DNA of 64,000 bases from Shewanella fidelis ATCC BAA-318 (lineage in GTDB: Bacteria; Pseudomonadota; Gammaproteobacteria; Enterobacterales; Shewanellaceae): the NCBI RefSeq assembly GCF_000518605.1, contig NZ_JADX01000014.1, positions 1 through 64,000 on the forward strand, read 5' to 3'. The position numbers and the translations under genes were made by a program. The notes beneath the pieces are model-generated. The model saw nothing but the letters and a program-made list of their open reading frames with translations, had not been told where the DNA came from and did no database searches. The first letter of the stretch is position 1. Each line of letters opens with the position of its first letter. Positions 19,301 through 28,315 of this stretch are shown here, piece after piece.

Positions 19301-21152
19301 AGTCTAAAATCCAATATGTTGCGCCATCTACCGTCTTAACTTCATAAGGTCTTTCGTTAATAACACGAAGACCGAAGTTTTCTAGCATAGGTAGTACGTC
19401 AGACAGATGGATTGGCTCATCTTTATGGAACAGTTTTAAACGCACTTTGTTGTCGTTTAACGCTGTTTCCTGTGGTTGATAAAACAGCATGCCCAATTTA
19501 TGGTCATCATCTAATTCTTCAAGATGCTGAATATCCACTACCGCAGAGTTAGGCAATACATCTTCTTTGTAGCTACGAGGGAATGCATCAACATAACGCT
19601 TAATTAAGCTGTTACCGAGCTCTTCACCTTGAGCGCTTATTACTGCGCTCGCTAGTTTGTCTTCCCAAGAGCGAGCTGCTTCAGTTAAATTATTCTCAAT
19701 CGCTGCCACATCGACATCCATATTATTATTGTCAACTTTGATAATGTAATGGGTACGCGCCAAAGTTGATTCAGAGAAATAAGTCGTAAACTCAACGTCT
19801 TCGCTGCTACCAAAGTGCTGCGCTAAAATGCGTTGGGTATCCTCACGTAACTTAGTGTTATAACGATCTTTTGATACATACACTAAACATGAGAAGAAAC
19901 GACCAAAACCGTCTTTACGAACAAACAATTTAAGTTTGTCGCGATCTTGCATCTCTAAGACACCATGGGCGATAGACGCAAGCTGATCAACACTTGCTTG
20001 AATAAGCTCATCGCGTGGTAATGTTTCAAGAATATGCATTAATGCTTTGTAATCGTGAGAGCGAGGCGCTAAACCTGAATTATCCAAAACACGTTGCACT
20101 TTTTGCGCAAGCAGCGGAATTTCACGAGGGCTACGGTTATAAAGGTTTGATGCGTAAAGACCGATAAATCTGTCTTCACCAACGACATTGCCCTGTTCAT
20201 CAAAACGTTTAATACCAATATAATCTACGTATGCTGGGCGGTGTACCCGGCTTTTTTCACTGCTTTTGGTTAACACTAATAAGCTATTATCAAGCGCTTC
20301 TTTACGGGCACTTTCAGAAAAGTTAGACAGTAATAAGCCAGATTCAGATGTGTTTTTTGCAGACTTGGTCATTAGACCTAAACTAGTCGACTTATCGGCA
20401 ACAAGTTCTAAATCACCTTCTACTTTATGTAAATCGTAACGGCGGTAACCAAGTAAGGTAAGATGATGGTTATTTAGATAAGACAGGAAATTCTTTGCTT
20501 CATCAAGCTCTTCTTTCGTGCCTGGGTAAGGACGACTATCAAGTTCAGCAATGGTATCACTTAGCTTTGCCGACATGGCTTCCCAATCATTCACCGCAGC
20601 TGCAACATCGGCAATAACGGATTCAATTTCTTTGGTTAGCGTCTTAATATCTGCATCACTGCTTTGTCTGTCAATTTCAATCAGAAAAACAGCGACTTTA
20701 TCGACATTACATTGCTCATCAGAGCTATAGCTAATGTGGGTTACAGTGCCATTTTCACGCTCAATAGCCAATGGAGTATGCAACATCATGTGTGCAGTAA
20801 TTCCAAGACGATTAAGCGCCATGCCGACGGAGTCGACTAAAAACGGCATATCAGGCTGGATAATTTCGATAATTGAATGACTAGATTGCCAGCCGTGCTT
20901 TGACTGACTAGGGTTAAACACTCTGATATGACCTTCCCCGACGAGGGTCTTATTGAGTGCATTCCACTGACTTAACACAGCGCCGTAGAGATCGCTATCA
21001 TTGCGCGCATTGAGGTCATCTTTCGACATATGCGCATATAGGCAGGTTGCGAATTGTTCTACTTGTTTTGCTTGTGAATTAGGTACTTTTGCATGAATTA
21101 GGTTGACTACATTTTCGAGCAGTACTGAAGGCATTGCATCTTTCAAGGCCAT
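16308..21152 (-). CDS. gdhB: NAD-specific glutamate dehydrogenase, large (GDH-180) type
   Basis: Oxidative deamination of glutamate to 2-oxoglutarate and ammonia with NAD+, a catabolic enzyme of about 180 kDa. The 1614-residue length is that of this class. The N-terminal 700 residues hold the regulatory ACT-like region (IIEIIQPDMPFLVDSVGMAL). The catalytic core near 800-1250 carries RGGKVARGGLRWSDRREDFR, VPVGAKGGFV (glutamate-binding lysine), IGDMAGDVFGNGMLLS, IFIDPNPD and KIIGEGGNLGCTQLGRIEY with VDNVGGVDCSDNEVN. A long helical C-terminus follows (TRPELSVLVAYAKM). An AAGGAA ribosome site precedes the ATG. It appears monocistronic, with a 12-bp palindrome in the promoter region. Confidence 0.96.
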   Translation of the reverse strand: MALKDAMPSVLLENVVNLIHAKVPNSQAKQVEQFATCLYAHMSKDDLNARNDSDLYGAVLSQWNALNKTLVGEGHIRVFNPSQSKHGWQSSHSIIEIIQPDMPFLVDSVGMALNRLGITAHMMLHTPLAIERENGTVTHISYSSDEQCNVDKVAVFLIEIDRQSSDADIKTLTKEIESVIADVAAAVNDWEAMSAKLSDTIAELDSRPYPGTKEELDEAKNFLSYLNNHHLTLLGYRRYDLHKVEGDLELVADKSTSLGLMTKSAKNTSESGLLLSNFSESARKEALDNSLLVLTKSSEKSRVHRPAYVDYIGIKRFDEQGNVVGEDRFIGLYASNLYNRSPREIPLLAQKVQRVLDNSGLAPRSHDYKALMHILETLPRDELIQASVDQLASIAHGVLEMQDRDKLKLFVRKDGFGRFFSCLVYVSKDRYNTKLREDTQRILAQHFGSSEDVEFTTYFSESTLARTHYIIKVDNNNMDVDVAAIENNLTEAARSWEDKLASAVISAQGEELGNSLIKRYVDAFPRSYKEDVLPNSAVVDIQHLEELDDDHKLGMLFYQPQETALNDNKVRLKLFHKDEPIHLSDVLPMLENFGLRVINERPYEVKTVDGATYWILDFLMTTQNVATDDLADSQERFQTALSQVWKKELEDDGFNRLVLATGLTGREVSVLRAYAKYMRQIDSTFSQAYIEETFSSYPQIADLLVKMYIRKFNPKLKTRTLNKFIEQIDLRLEDVSSLDDDRIIRRYLDLINATNRTNFYQVLESGLPKSYISFKFEPSLIPEMPKPLPKYEIFVYSPRVEGVHLRGGKVARGGLRWSDRREDFRTEVLGLVKAQQVKNTVIVPVGAKGGFVCKQLPTDGNREAFFAEGQECYRLFIRGLLDISDNIINGEVVAPDNVVRHDEDDPYLVVAADKGTATFSDIANEIAIEYNFWLGDAFASGGSNGYDHKKMGITARGAWESVKRHFREMGVNCQTTDFTCLAIGDMAGDVFGNGMLLSKHTRLVAAFNHMHIFIDPNPDAATSYVERERLFALPRSSWEDYNKELISKGGGIFLRSAKSIPLSAEMKKMLGSQKASMTPLELLKELLKMQVDLIWNGGIGTYVKATSESHVEVGDRANDAIRVNGNEVQAKIIGEGGNLGCTQLGRIEYCANGGRMNTDFVDNVGGVDCSDNEVNIKILLNALVADGELTLKQRNRLLEEMTDEVSRIVLQDCKDQTRSISITQVRGAEQLKEQIRFIHYLEKEGKLDRALEFLPNEDELADRLVNGKSLTRPELSVLVAYAKMILKEQLVTPEITEDSFLSQLLVEYFPKQLQEKYSANMAQHPLRGEIIATSLANELVNDMGLNFVQRMQDETGASVAEAAICYTMAREVFGLADLTKSITDLNGVIPAVVQCEMLHQLRRNIRRASRWFLRHRNRNLNIEQTVAFFKPVFDELKESVHQYMVSEEVEGIRAESNALIKEGVPEDVAMVVANVSTLFSALDIAQICESESKPVPLVAETYFKLGASVDLHWFLEQISAQPVTNHWQALARAAFREELDWQQRSLSSVVLRTCTESCDANKIISEWIESNQSLLERWFHMLSDFKTSQSHEFAKFSVALRELNLLILHCEGQK

Positions 21153-21231
21153 GTTGCTATTTCCTTAGGGGCTATGGCAGCGCTTTTTAATTTTTATGGA
21201 TGCTTCGTAAACCGACCTGAGCCTTTTTTTG

Positions 21232-21243
21232 TGACCTAGGTCA
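21232..21243. promoter_or_regulatory. perfect palindrome upstream of gdhB, candidate operator
   Basis: TGACCTAGGTCA is a perfect 12-bp palindrome located 80-91 bases upstream of the gdhB start. It is not followed by a T-tract, so a DNA-binding site is likelier than a terminator. I cannot name the regulator. Confidence 0.4.
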
Positions 21244-21377
21244 TAAGCCGAAGTCTATTACTAAATTCGCAACATTTCGAGAACTATTTTAGTGGTACAT
21301 CCTCATTATGGCGGTGTTTTGAACGATTAATTTCACAAATTTGCGAGAACAATCGCCTATTACGTGTTTTTATGCAT

Positions 21378-21403
21378 AAAAAAAGAGGAGCCAAGGCTCC
21401 TCT
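21378..21403 (-). terminator. rho-independent terminator after the RND permease gene
   Basis: AGAGGAGCC and GGCTCCTCT pair in a tight hairpin, followed on the minus strand by seven T. It ends the four-gene DUF1302-DUF1329-YCF48-RND locus, 11 bases after the last stop. Confidence 0.8.
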
Positions 21404-21413
21404 TATGCTGATA

Positions 21414-23714
21414 TTACTTGGGCTGCCGCCAAAACAGCGCTGCAATTGCTGGTAAGATAATTATTGCTCCCAACATATTTACCAAAAACATAAATGTTAG
21501 CAATATTCCCATATCCATTTGAAACTTTAACGCAGAGAAGAACCAAGTACTCACTCCTATTGCTAAAGTTAATCCGGTAAAGATCACCGCACTACCGCGC
21601 TCAACTAGTGCTTCATAATAAGCTTGTTGAACAGGCATACCATCACGCAATCGAACAGCCATGGTAGATAAGATATAGATCCCGTAGTCAACGCCAATCC
21701 CCACTCCTAACGCGATCACCGGCAGTGTGCTCACCGCAAGACCAATATCCAATTGAGTCATCAGTGCTTGAGCCAAAGTCGAAACGACATATAACGGCAG
21801 AATAACGGCAATCGTTGCTCTCAATGAACGGAAGCTGATCAAACAAAGTATAAATACCGCACCATATACATATAGCATCATTGGAAGCTGAGCTTCTGCC
21901 ACCGCTTCATTGGTCGCAGCCATCACACCAACCGGGCCTGAAGCCAACTTAAACTGGATTTGTTCATTATCCATTTTAAGTTTTAGCTCGTTTACTTTTG
22001 CTATCACCGGCTCAATAGTTTCAGCTTTATGATCCTCAAGGAACAAGTAAACCGGCATCACAGAACAATCGCTGTTGAGTAACCCTGAAGTCGTTGGCAC
22101 CTGACCTACCGCCTGTACTAAGCTGGCAGTAGTTCTAGGCAACACGCTCCACTTTGGATTTCCTTCGTTAAAGCCTGCATTAACCCTTTTTGCAACCGAT
22201 GCTAAGCTGGCAGTTGACTCAACTCCCGGAGTGTTACCTACCAACCACTCAAACTCATCAATTTGAGTTAATACTGAGTGATAAGTACAGGCCTCAGGAA
22301 ATGCTTCAACTATTACCGTCATTACATCTGTAGTAATTGAAAACTTATCGGTGATAAAAAAGGTATCTTGGTTGTAACGTGAATCTAAATGCAGTGCGGG
22401 TGCCCCACCCTGTAAGTCACCAACCTTCATCTTGTTCGCTTGTTGCAGCCCTACAGCATAAAGTACAGCTGTAATAGCTAAGACCCAGACCGCGTACTTG
22501 AGGGTGGCAAATTTCGACAGCTTAAGCCAAATCGGGTTGGCCGCAGGTTGCTGCTCATGATTTGGGCTTACTTTGGTGTACGAGATCAACAGCGGTAATA
22601 ACATCAAGTTGGTTAAAATAATAACCGCCACACCTAAAGAGGCAGAAATAGCCAACTCACGAATAATACCAATATCAATCGCTAATAAAGTCATAAAGCC
22701 GATGGTGTCAGACAAAAGTGCCACTCCACCGGGAATTAACAAACTTCTAAAAGCCAATGCCGCCGCTGCTTTGGTTGTTTGACCATCCGTAACTCGGCGT
22801 CTGACCGCATTGATCATTTGCACGCTATGACTCACCCCGATAGCAAACACTAAAAACGGGATCAGAATAGACATTGGATCTAAGCCAAATCCAACAACTG
22901 TCAGCAAACCTAATTGCCAGATAACCGCAACTAAACTACAAACCAGTGGTAAAATTGTTAATGCGACAGATTTTGAGAAAAAGTAAACCATCACCGCCGT
23001 GACAAGAATAGCGATAAGGAAAAACAACAATACACCTTTAGCGCCATCTGCGACATCACCAGCCATTTTGGCGAAACCAATAATATGTATTTTTATGGCA
23101 TCGGTTTCATATTGCTCACGAAGTTGTTCTTCGAGTTGCGCAGCAAAAGCGAGGGTATCAAGTGCTTCACCCGTTTGTGGATCAAAATCCATCAACTGGG
23201 CACTGACCATTGCAGCCGAGTAATCTTCAGCAATTAAACGTCCAACAATCCCTGCTTTCTCAATATTGCCTTGTACGACTTTTAAACCATATTCTGTGGT
23301 TGAAAAATCTGCCGGGATCACAGGTCCTCCAGCAAAACCATCTTCAACGACCTCTGTAAAACGCGTCGACGGTGAAAACAGCGATTTCACCTGAGCGCGG
23401 TCTACTCCGGGAATGAAAAATAACTGATCATGGACATTCTTTAAGGTATCAAAAAAATTGGCGTTAAAGATATTGCCGCTGGTATCTTCCACTGCCACCA
23501 TAATACTATTCGCACCACCAAACTGTTTTTGGTGTTTCAAGTACGTTTGCATGTAGCTGTGGTTCAGCGGAATGTTTTTAACAAATGCAGCATCCATTTT
23601 TAGATTACTTGCTTGTAAACCTAAAAATATCGTCGCTAGGGTAAATAGAAATATGACAAATGCTCTATGACGAAATAGATAAGATTCGAATCCATTAACT
23701 AATTTATCTAACAT
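21414..23714 (-). CDS. RND superfamily (MMPL/SSD-type) inner-membrane permease
   Basis: A 766-residue protein with RND half-transporter layout: one N-terminal membrane helix (about 17-36), a periplasmic domain (40-220), five helices near 225-390, another helix near 410, a second periplasmic domain (430-620) and five helices to the end. The helix motif LGVGIGVDYGIYILS near 675 resembles the proton-relay helix of MMPL/HpnN-type exporters, and the earlier IGVSHSVQMINAV is its twin. It lacks the docking extensions and length (about 1030) of tripartite drug pumps, so it probably moves a hydrophobic substrate such as a lipid. It follows the YCF48-like gene by 12 bases. The substrate is unknown. Confidence 0.85.
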   Translation of the reverse strand: MLDKLVNGFESYLFRHRAFVIFLFTLATIFLGLQASNLKMDAAFVKNIPLNHSYMQTYLKHQKQFGGANSIMVAVEDTSGNIFNANFFDTLKNVHDQLFFIPGVDRAQVKSLFSPSTRFTEVVEDGFAGGPVIPADFSTTEYGLKVVQGNIEKAGIVGRLIAEDYSAAMVSAQLMDFDPQTGEALDTLAFAAQLEEQLREQYETDAIKIHIIGFAKMAGDVADGAKGVLLFFLIAILVTAVMVYFFSKSVALTILPLVCSLVAVIWQLGLLTVVGFGLDPMSILIPFLVFAIGVSHSVQMINAVRRRVTDGQTTKAAAALAFRSLLIPGGVALLSDTIGFMTLLAIDIGIIRELAISASLGVAVIILTNLMLLPLLISYTKVSPNHEQQPAANPIWLKLSKFATLKYAVWVLAITAVLYAVGLQQANKMKVGDLQGGAPALHLDSRYNQDTFFITDKFSITTDVMTVIVEAFPEACTYHSVLTQIDEFEWLVGNTPGVESTASLASVAKRVNAGFNEGNPKWSVLPRTTASLVQAVGQVPTTSGLLNSDCSVMPVYLFLEDHKAETIEPVIAKVNELKLKMDNEQIQFKLASGPVGVMAATNEAVAEAQLPMMLYVYGAVFILCLISFRSLRATIAVILPLYVVSTLAQALMTQLDIGLAVSTLPVIALGVGIGVDYGIYILSTMAVRLRDGMPVQQAYYEALVERGSAVIFTGLTLAIGVSTWFFSALKFQMDMGILLTFMFLVNMLGAIIILPAIAALFWRQPK

Positions 23715-23726
23715 AGTAAGGCCCTA

Positions 23727-24743
23727 TTATTTTTGTTCTAATTTGATGAGACCTTTATTGCCCGCTACCCAAATGTTTCCCTCTGAGTCTTCGGCAATCG
23801 CAACTAAGTTTTCACCTTGTCGCTGCTCCACTAATTGACTTTCTCCCGTGGTGGTAATGTCAATGATTACACCTCCATTGCCCACAGCTCGTAATGTCCG
23901 TTCGCCTAAACGCAAGCCAGCGTTAATCGTTGAGTTTACTGGTAAATTAACCTTAGACCACTCAGTCAATTTCAGGTCAGAAACAAATACATTACCTCGT
24001 AAGCCCATAACAAACGCGGTACTCTCTATCACGGCAGCGTTAAACAATGAACCTTCATATAAAAAATCCTGCTTCAACCAGGTATGGCCTTTATCGAGTG
24101 AGGTCGCGACAAGTCCCAATTCGCCAACCATAAGTAAGGTATTATTGGTTACCGGGATAATACGGTTAAAATGAGGTAATAGTGTGCTGCGTTCTGAAAG
24201 ATAAAGCGCTTCATCTTCAGCTTTAAGCTCTTCTAGATAAGCCACATCTTCTTCAAATAACAGTTCTTGATGATATTCACTATTCCAAGTGTTACCACCA
24301 TCTAACGTTCGATAAAATAGACCGTAAGCGCCTACAGCCACACCTTCTTGCTCATTAAAAAACAATACATCTAAAAATGGTTTTTCAATTTCAGCTGATT
24401 GCATCTGCAACTGCCAAGATTGTCCGCCATCTGCGGTATGCAAAATGGTTGCATCATGACCCACAGCCCAACCTTTTAACGGTGAGATAAAGAAGACTTT
24501 GGTTAAAAGCGCATCAGTAGGCGTGTTAACCTGCTGCCACGTTTTATTGAAAACAAAAGCGTGGCCTCGTTCACCAACTGCGACCATGGTTTGTTGATTA
24601 TTTGCGATATCTAAAATAAGAGAGTTTGCAGCAAGAGGTTGAATTTGTTGTTTTAAATTTTTCTCTTGAGCCAATACAGGAACTGAATGAAAAAGGCTAA
24701 AAACACTCACTATTGAGATAAATCGAAGCATGCGAAACGACAT
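23727..24743 (-). CDS. YCF48/BNR-type beta-propeller protein, exported
   Basis: A 338-residue protein with a signal peptide (LRFISIVSVFSLFHSVPVLAQ) followed by repeated propeller blades of the photosystem II assembly factor Ycf48/BNR type: GWAVGHDATILHTADGGQSW, GVAVGAYGLFYRTLDGGNTW, MVGELGLVATSLDKGHTW, RAVGNGGVIID and WVAGNKGLIKL. I use the ATG at 24743, preceded by AAGGAAG at normal spacing; the reading frame extends ten codons further up without a ribosome site. In this setting it has nothing to do with photosynthesis. It is the periplasmic partner commonly found between DUF1329 and RND genes; a scaffold or substrate-binding role is inference. Confidence 0.82.
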   Translation of the reverse strand: MSFRMLRFISIVSVFSLFHSVPVLAQEKNLKQQIQPLAANSLILDIANNQQTMVAVGERGHAFVFNKTWQQVNTPTDALLTKVFFISPLKGWAVGHDATILHTADGGQSWQLQMQSAEIEKPFLDVLFFNEQEGVAVGAYGLFYRTLDGGNTWNSEYHQELLFEEDVAYLEELKAEDEALYLSERSTLLPHFNRIIPVTNNTLLMVGELGLVATSLDKGHTWLKQDFLYEGSLFNAAVIESTAFVMGLRGNVFVSDLKLTEWSKVNLPVNSTINAGLRLGERTLRAVGNGGVIIDITTTGESQLVEQRQGENLVAIAEDSEGNIWVAGNKGLIKLEQK

Positions 24744-24763
24744 ACAAACTTCCTTTAAAATTG

Positions 24764-24783
24764 AGAGGGGCAAACGCCCCTCT
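24764..24783 (-). terminator. intercistronic hairpin between the DUF1329 and YCF48-like genes
   Basis: AGAGGGGC-AAAC-GCCCCTCT forms an 8-bp GC-rich stem, with CAATTTT following on the minus strand. The T-tract is poor and the next gene follows at once, so partial termination or mRNA stabilisation is more likely than a full stop. Confidence 0.5.
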
Positions 24784-24795
24784 TAGCGCGGTGGA

Positions 24796-26160
24796 TTAAC
24801 GGATACCAGCTCGGCGTAACGCTGCAGGAGTGAAGTTAGCTTCACTTAACTTGGCATCGAAATCATACATACGACCTTCATTATCAAGCCCCATAGCAAT
24901 ATAACGACGCGACTGTAGGTCATGGAATACTTCTAACGTGCTCCACTGAGTTGGCACTTCGTAGTAGTTAAGACCATGCGCAATCGCTACACGGTATAGT
25001 TCATCACGGTTATCGTAAAGATCCGCAACTGATACCTGCCATGAATCCTCATCTATGTAGAAAGTACGTGCCTTATAAATATGGCGCATGCCATCTTTTA
25101 AGGTTGCTTTTACAACCCAAACACGGTGTTTTTCGTAACGTACATATTCAGGGTTGATATGGCCTGGAGTGATAATTTGCTCATAATCGAGTTTGTCAGA
25201 ATGCAGTTTATAATCATTATATGGAATATACAGCTCTTGCTTACCGACTAACTCCCAGTTGTAACGTACTGGTGAGCCATTAAACATATCGAAATCATCA
25301 GTGGTCCTTAAACCGTCAGATACTGTACCCGGCGTGTCAAATGCGACGTTTGGCGCTTTACGTACGCGGCGCTGACCTGTGTTATATGTCCATGCTTGAC
25401 GAGGTAATTTTTCTTGATCCATGGTTTCTTTTACAAGCAGTGCTGTACCTGCTAAGCGTGCAGGCTGAGTCACAACTTGTTTAAAGAAAAACAAGGTATT
25501 TTCTTTTGATAACTTATCTAGCGTCATCTCAGGGCGAGAGTATTGGAAACGGATCTCTTCTGCGGTTTCAACGAGTGTATAGCTACCGCCAGCAGTTGGT
25601 GCCGCTTGGCTACGTGAGGTTTTAATATCTACGCCACGAAAACGCAGCACGTGATTCCATATCACTTCCAAACCATTCTCTGGGATAGGAAATGGAATAC
25701 CAATTGATGCGCCTTTAATGCCGTTACCGCCATCAATAAGCTCTGCACGCGTAGCATTGTCTTTAGTTGCGTCATAGACAAACTGCGGTACCGACGCAGA
25801 ACGACGAGTCTGATACACATTCATTTTGAATGTCTCTGGATAAAGTTCAAACAGCTTCATCTGTCCCGGTGATAGATACTGCTTATATTGGTCTTTATTA
25901 GCATTAGTAATCGTAAATTCGATTTTATCATTCGGAAATGGGTCTGGGTGATGCATGCCTTTACTGTAACCAGCGACTGGCTTTGTTATGCCGCCGTCCC
26001 ATGCAGGAATAGAGCCATCAGCATTTCCCGCTTTTTCGCCACCTAATGGCGTCAATTCGGTGCCTAATTTAGCCGCATCTGCTTCAGAAACTTTTGCCAT
26101 TACAGTTGGTGTACTGATCGCAAACATCACTGCTACAGGCAATATCGCAAGTTTATTCAT
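24796..26160 (-). CDS. DUF1329 family periplasmic protein (LolA/LolB-like fold)
   Basis: A 454-residue protein with signal peptide (LAILPVAVMFAISTPTVMA-K) and the DUF1329 family body: AAKLGTELTPLGGEKAGNADGSIPAWDGG near the N-terminus, PVRYNWELVGKQELYIPYN, HRVWVVKATLKDGMRHIYKARTFYIDEDSW, and RYIAMGLDNEGRMYDF. As I recall, the family is annotated as outer membrane lipoprotein-sorting protein because its fold resembles LolA/LolB; binding of a hydrophobic ligand is therefore plausible but unproven. It starts 18 bases after the DUF1302 gene and is cotranscribed with it. Length is usual for the family. Confidence 0.87.
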   Translation of the reverse strand: MNKLAILPVAVMFAISTPTVMAKVSEADAAKLGTELTPLGGEKAGNADGSIPAWDGGITKPVAGYSKGMHHPDPFPNDKIEFTITNANKDQYKQYLSPGQMKLFELYPETFKMNVYQTRRSASVPQFVYDATKDNATRAELIDGGNGIKGASIGIPFPIPENGLEVIWNHVLRFRGVDIKTSRSQAAPTAGGSYTLVETAEEIRFQYSRPEMTLDKLSKENTLFFFKQVVTQPARLAGTALLVKETMDQEKLPRQAWTYNTGQRRVRKAPNVAFDTPGTVSDGLRTTDDFDMFNGSPVRYNWELVGKQELYIPYNDYKLHSDKLDYEQIITPGHINPEYVRYEKHRVWVVKATLKDGMRHIYKARTFYIDEDSWQVSVADLYDNRDELYRVAIAHGLNYYEVPTQWSTLEVFHDLQSRRYIAMGLDNEGRMYDFDAKLSEANFTPAALRRAGIR

Positions 26161-26178
26161 TGTTATTGTCCTTGTGAT

Positions 26179-28227
26179 TTAGATTGAATACTTAATGTTG
26201 AACGAAACGTAGTCTCGATCAGCCATAGCGTTAGTTGTTCCTACCCCACCAAAGAAGGTGTTATATGAAATATCTGCTCCCCAGCGGCTTTGATAATCAA
26301 AGTTAACTCCAAGCGCAACAGACTTCTTACCTTCAGTGAATAGGAACATTGGATCCGGCGTAATACCGTTAACATCGTGGGAGAAAATCACTCGCGGTGC
26401 GATATTGATCCCGCCCCAAACGTTGTTGTAATCCGCTTTTGCAACTAAACGATAACCCCAAGCAAAATCAGTAGGGAATGGATTAGTCTCAGGGCCATTG
26501 TGCAAGGCTTCGATTATGCCCGGCATATCAGGATTCCCGCCAGAACGTGCTGTACCAGGGCCATTCAAACGCAGCTCATCATGGCTTGGCATGTCGTGGA
26601 TCCAAACACCGCCAATTTCGGCAAGCATGGTTAAGTTATCTGTACCAAGTGTTGGTCCAAACAAGTGGGTAAAAGTGGTTTGTGCTTGAGTGGTATCTAA
26701 ACGAATAAAGCCTTCAGCATATTGACCTGGGCCATAATTCTGGACTTGAGAAATACCGTCTAAGTCAGGACGTAAACCTGCGTTAGCAAGCTGTTGTGGC
26801 ATTGCGGCAAATAGTAACTCAACATCATCAATTTGCAGCGGCTCATCCAAGCGGTGAGCGATTTCACCAGCAACAGATGTGTCACCAAACAGAGTATTAA
26901 AACTAAAGCCCATCAGCTGAATATCTTCAGGATAAACAATCTGTGCTTTTGAAAAGGTTTCTAGCGCAAGCAGATCTTCGCGAGTCATCATCTCACCAGA
27001 TTGTGCTTTGCCGCCTAAACGTTGTAAGTCACGCCCGATAGCTTCTTGAGTGAAGTTTGCAGTGGTACCACTGATCAGAGGTCGGCGGCTATGGTAGTTC
27101 ATGTAGTACAGACCAAACTCCGTTTCACCTAACTCTGGAGAATAATAGCCAAGTTTCACACCCCATTGACCGTCATCACTCGCTTCTGCGGGATCTTCAA
27201 CTAACGTCGCTTTTGTTGGATATGCTAGCGCCAAACTTGCTAAGGTTGCGGAATCTACTTGGCCAGAACCAACCATACCTACTAGGGTATTATATTCTGA
27301 CATTAGGAAGTCTAAGTTCATATCTGGGTTTGCGTTGAAACCTAACTGCGCGTTTTGGTTATAACCACCGTAACCTGCAAAGTCGTTAGTCGAAAAAATT
27401 GACCCTGGAGTTGGTACCCAAACAGGCTCCCAATCATATTGATAAAAACCTTCTACAGATAAATTATCGGTTACACCTAGCGAGGCCCAAACCATCCCTT
27501 GCGGCCTAAAGGCTTCTTTAAGTTCAGCACCAGGAGCATTTAGAATGTTCAAGTCTACAGGGTTAATCACACCGATACCGTGAGCAATTAATGTGCTTTC
27601 ACCCCACGAGACCACTTGATTACCGACACGGATTGATAATGGGTTGGCGCCGTCATTAAAATCAAAATCTGCATATACAAACGCATCGAGTAAGCGAATG
27701 TCTTTACATTGAACTTCTGATGCTTTGCTATCTTCACAAGGATCAAACTCCTTGCCTGTTAGCGGATCATTGAAGCCGAAATCCCCATCGTTAAGCTTTC
27801 TATCATAAAAATACATACCTCGGGCAAATAAGCCAAAGTTTTGGTATTTCAATGATAACTCGTGTAAACCTTTAACGATTTCTGAGGTTGTATCGCCTTG
27901 TGAATAAAGTAAGTTACTTAAGTCACCATTACTTGAATATGAACCAGGCTGGGCCCAAATTTCAGTTGAGCTATATTTTGTATCTCCAAATGCAGAATAA
28001 CCAGACCAATCAAATTGAGGGTGATTCACCTTACCAATTTGATTATCCCAGTCTCTCTTCTCAACGCGCCAACTTGCACCAGCAGTCCAAGTCGAGTCGA
28101 ATGTACCTTCTACTTCCCCCCAATTGAAAGAAACTGCGCTAGCTTGATTTGTCATACCAAAGCCAAGCGCAGCGACGATCCCCAAAGCGAGCGTAGACTT
28201 GTTAAAGCCGTTTTTAACCTTTTTCAT
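26179..28227 (-). CDS. DUF1302 family outer-membrane beta-barrel protein
   Basis: A 682-residue protein with a signal peptide (LALGIVAALGFGMTNQASA-V) and the DUF1302 start of the mature chain (WGEVEGTFDSTWTAGASWRVEKRD). Alternating aromatic beta-strands run through the sequence (IRVGNQVVSWGEST, VKLGYYSPELGETEFGLYYMNYHS), and it ends in a barrel-like strand (DYVSFNIKYSI). It is first in the locus with DUF1329, the YCF48-like gene and the RND permease. I infer an outer-membrane channel or receptor for the same hydrophobic cargo. The upstream 316 bases hold no gene, but carry an inverted repeat that may be the operator of the locus. Confidence 0.87.
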   Translation of the reverse strand: MKKVKNGFNKSTLALGIVAALGFGMTNQASAVSFNWGEVEGTFDSTWTAGASWRVEKRDWDNQIGKVNHPQFDWSGYSAFGDTKYSSTEIWAQPGSYSSNGDLSNLLYSQGDTTSEIVKGLHELSLKYQNFGLFARGMYFYDRKLNDGDFGFNDPLTGKEFDPCEDSKASEVQCKDIRLLDAFVYADFDFNDGANPLSIRVGNQVVSWGESTLIAHGIGVINPVDLNILNAPGAELKEAFRPQGMVWASLGVTDNLSVEGFYQYDWEPVWVPTPGSIFSTNDFAGYGGYNQNAQLGFNANPDMNLDFLMSEYNTLVGMVGSGQVDSATLASLALAYPTKATLVEDPAEASDDGQWGVKLGYYSPELGETEFGLYYMNYHSRRPLISGTTANFTQEAIGRDLQRLGGKAQSGEMMTREDLLALETFSKAQIVYPEDIQLMGFSFNTLFGDTSVAGEIAHRLDEPLQIDDVELLFAAMPQQLANAGLRPDLDGISQVQNYGPGQYAEGFIRLDTTQAQTTFTHLFGPTLGTDNLTMLAEIGGVWIHDMPSHDELRLNGPGTARSGGNPDMPGIIEALHNGPETNPFPTDFAWGYRLVAKADYNNVWGGINIAPRVIFSHDVNGITPDPMFLFTEGKKSVALGVNFDYQSRWGADISYNTFFGGVGTTNAMADRDYVSFNIKYSI

Positions 28228-28299
28228 TTAGCGATTCTCCGTAACCTGCTGGATTCTTTTGTTATAGGAATTGATAACCAACATGCTGTTAGCGTACAG

Positions 28300-28315
28300 G
28301 TAACACCATTGTTAC
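28300..28315. promoter_or_regulatory. inverted repeat upstream of the DUF1302 locus, candidate operator
   Basis: GTAACA-CCAT-TGTTAC is a perfect inverted repeat, 73-88 bases before the DUF1302 start. It is nested inside a second pair, ATGCTGT at 28283-28289 and ACAGCAT at 28314-28320. No T-tract follows, so a regulator site is more likely than a terminator. Confidence 0.4.
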
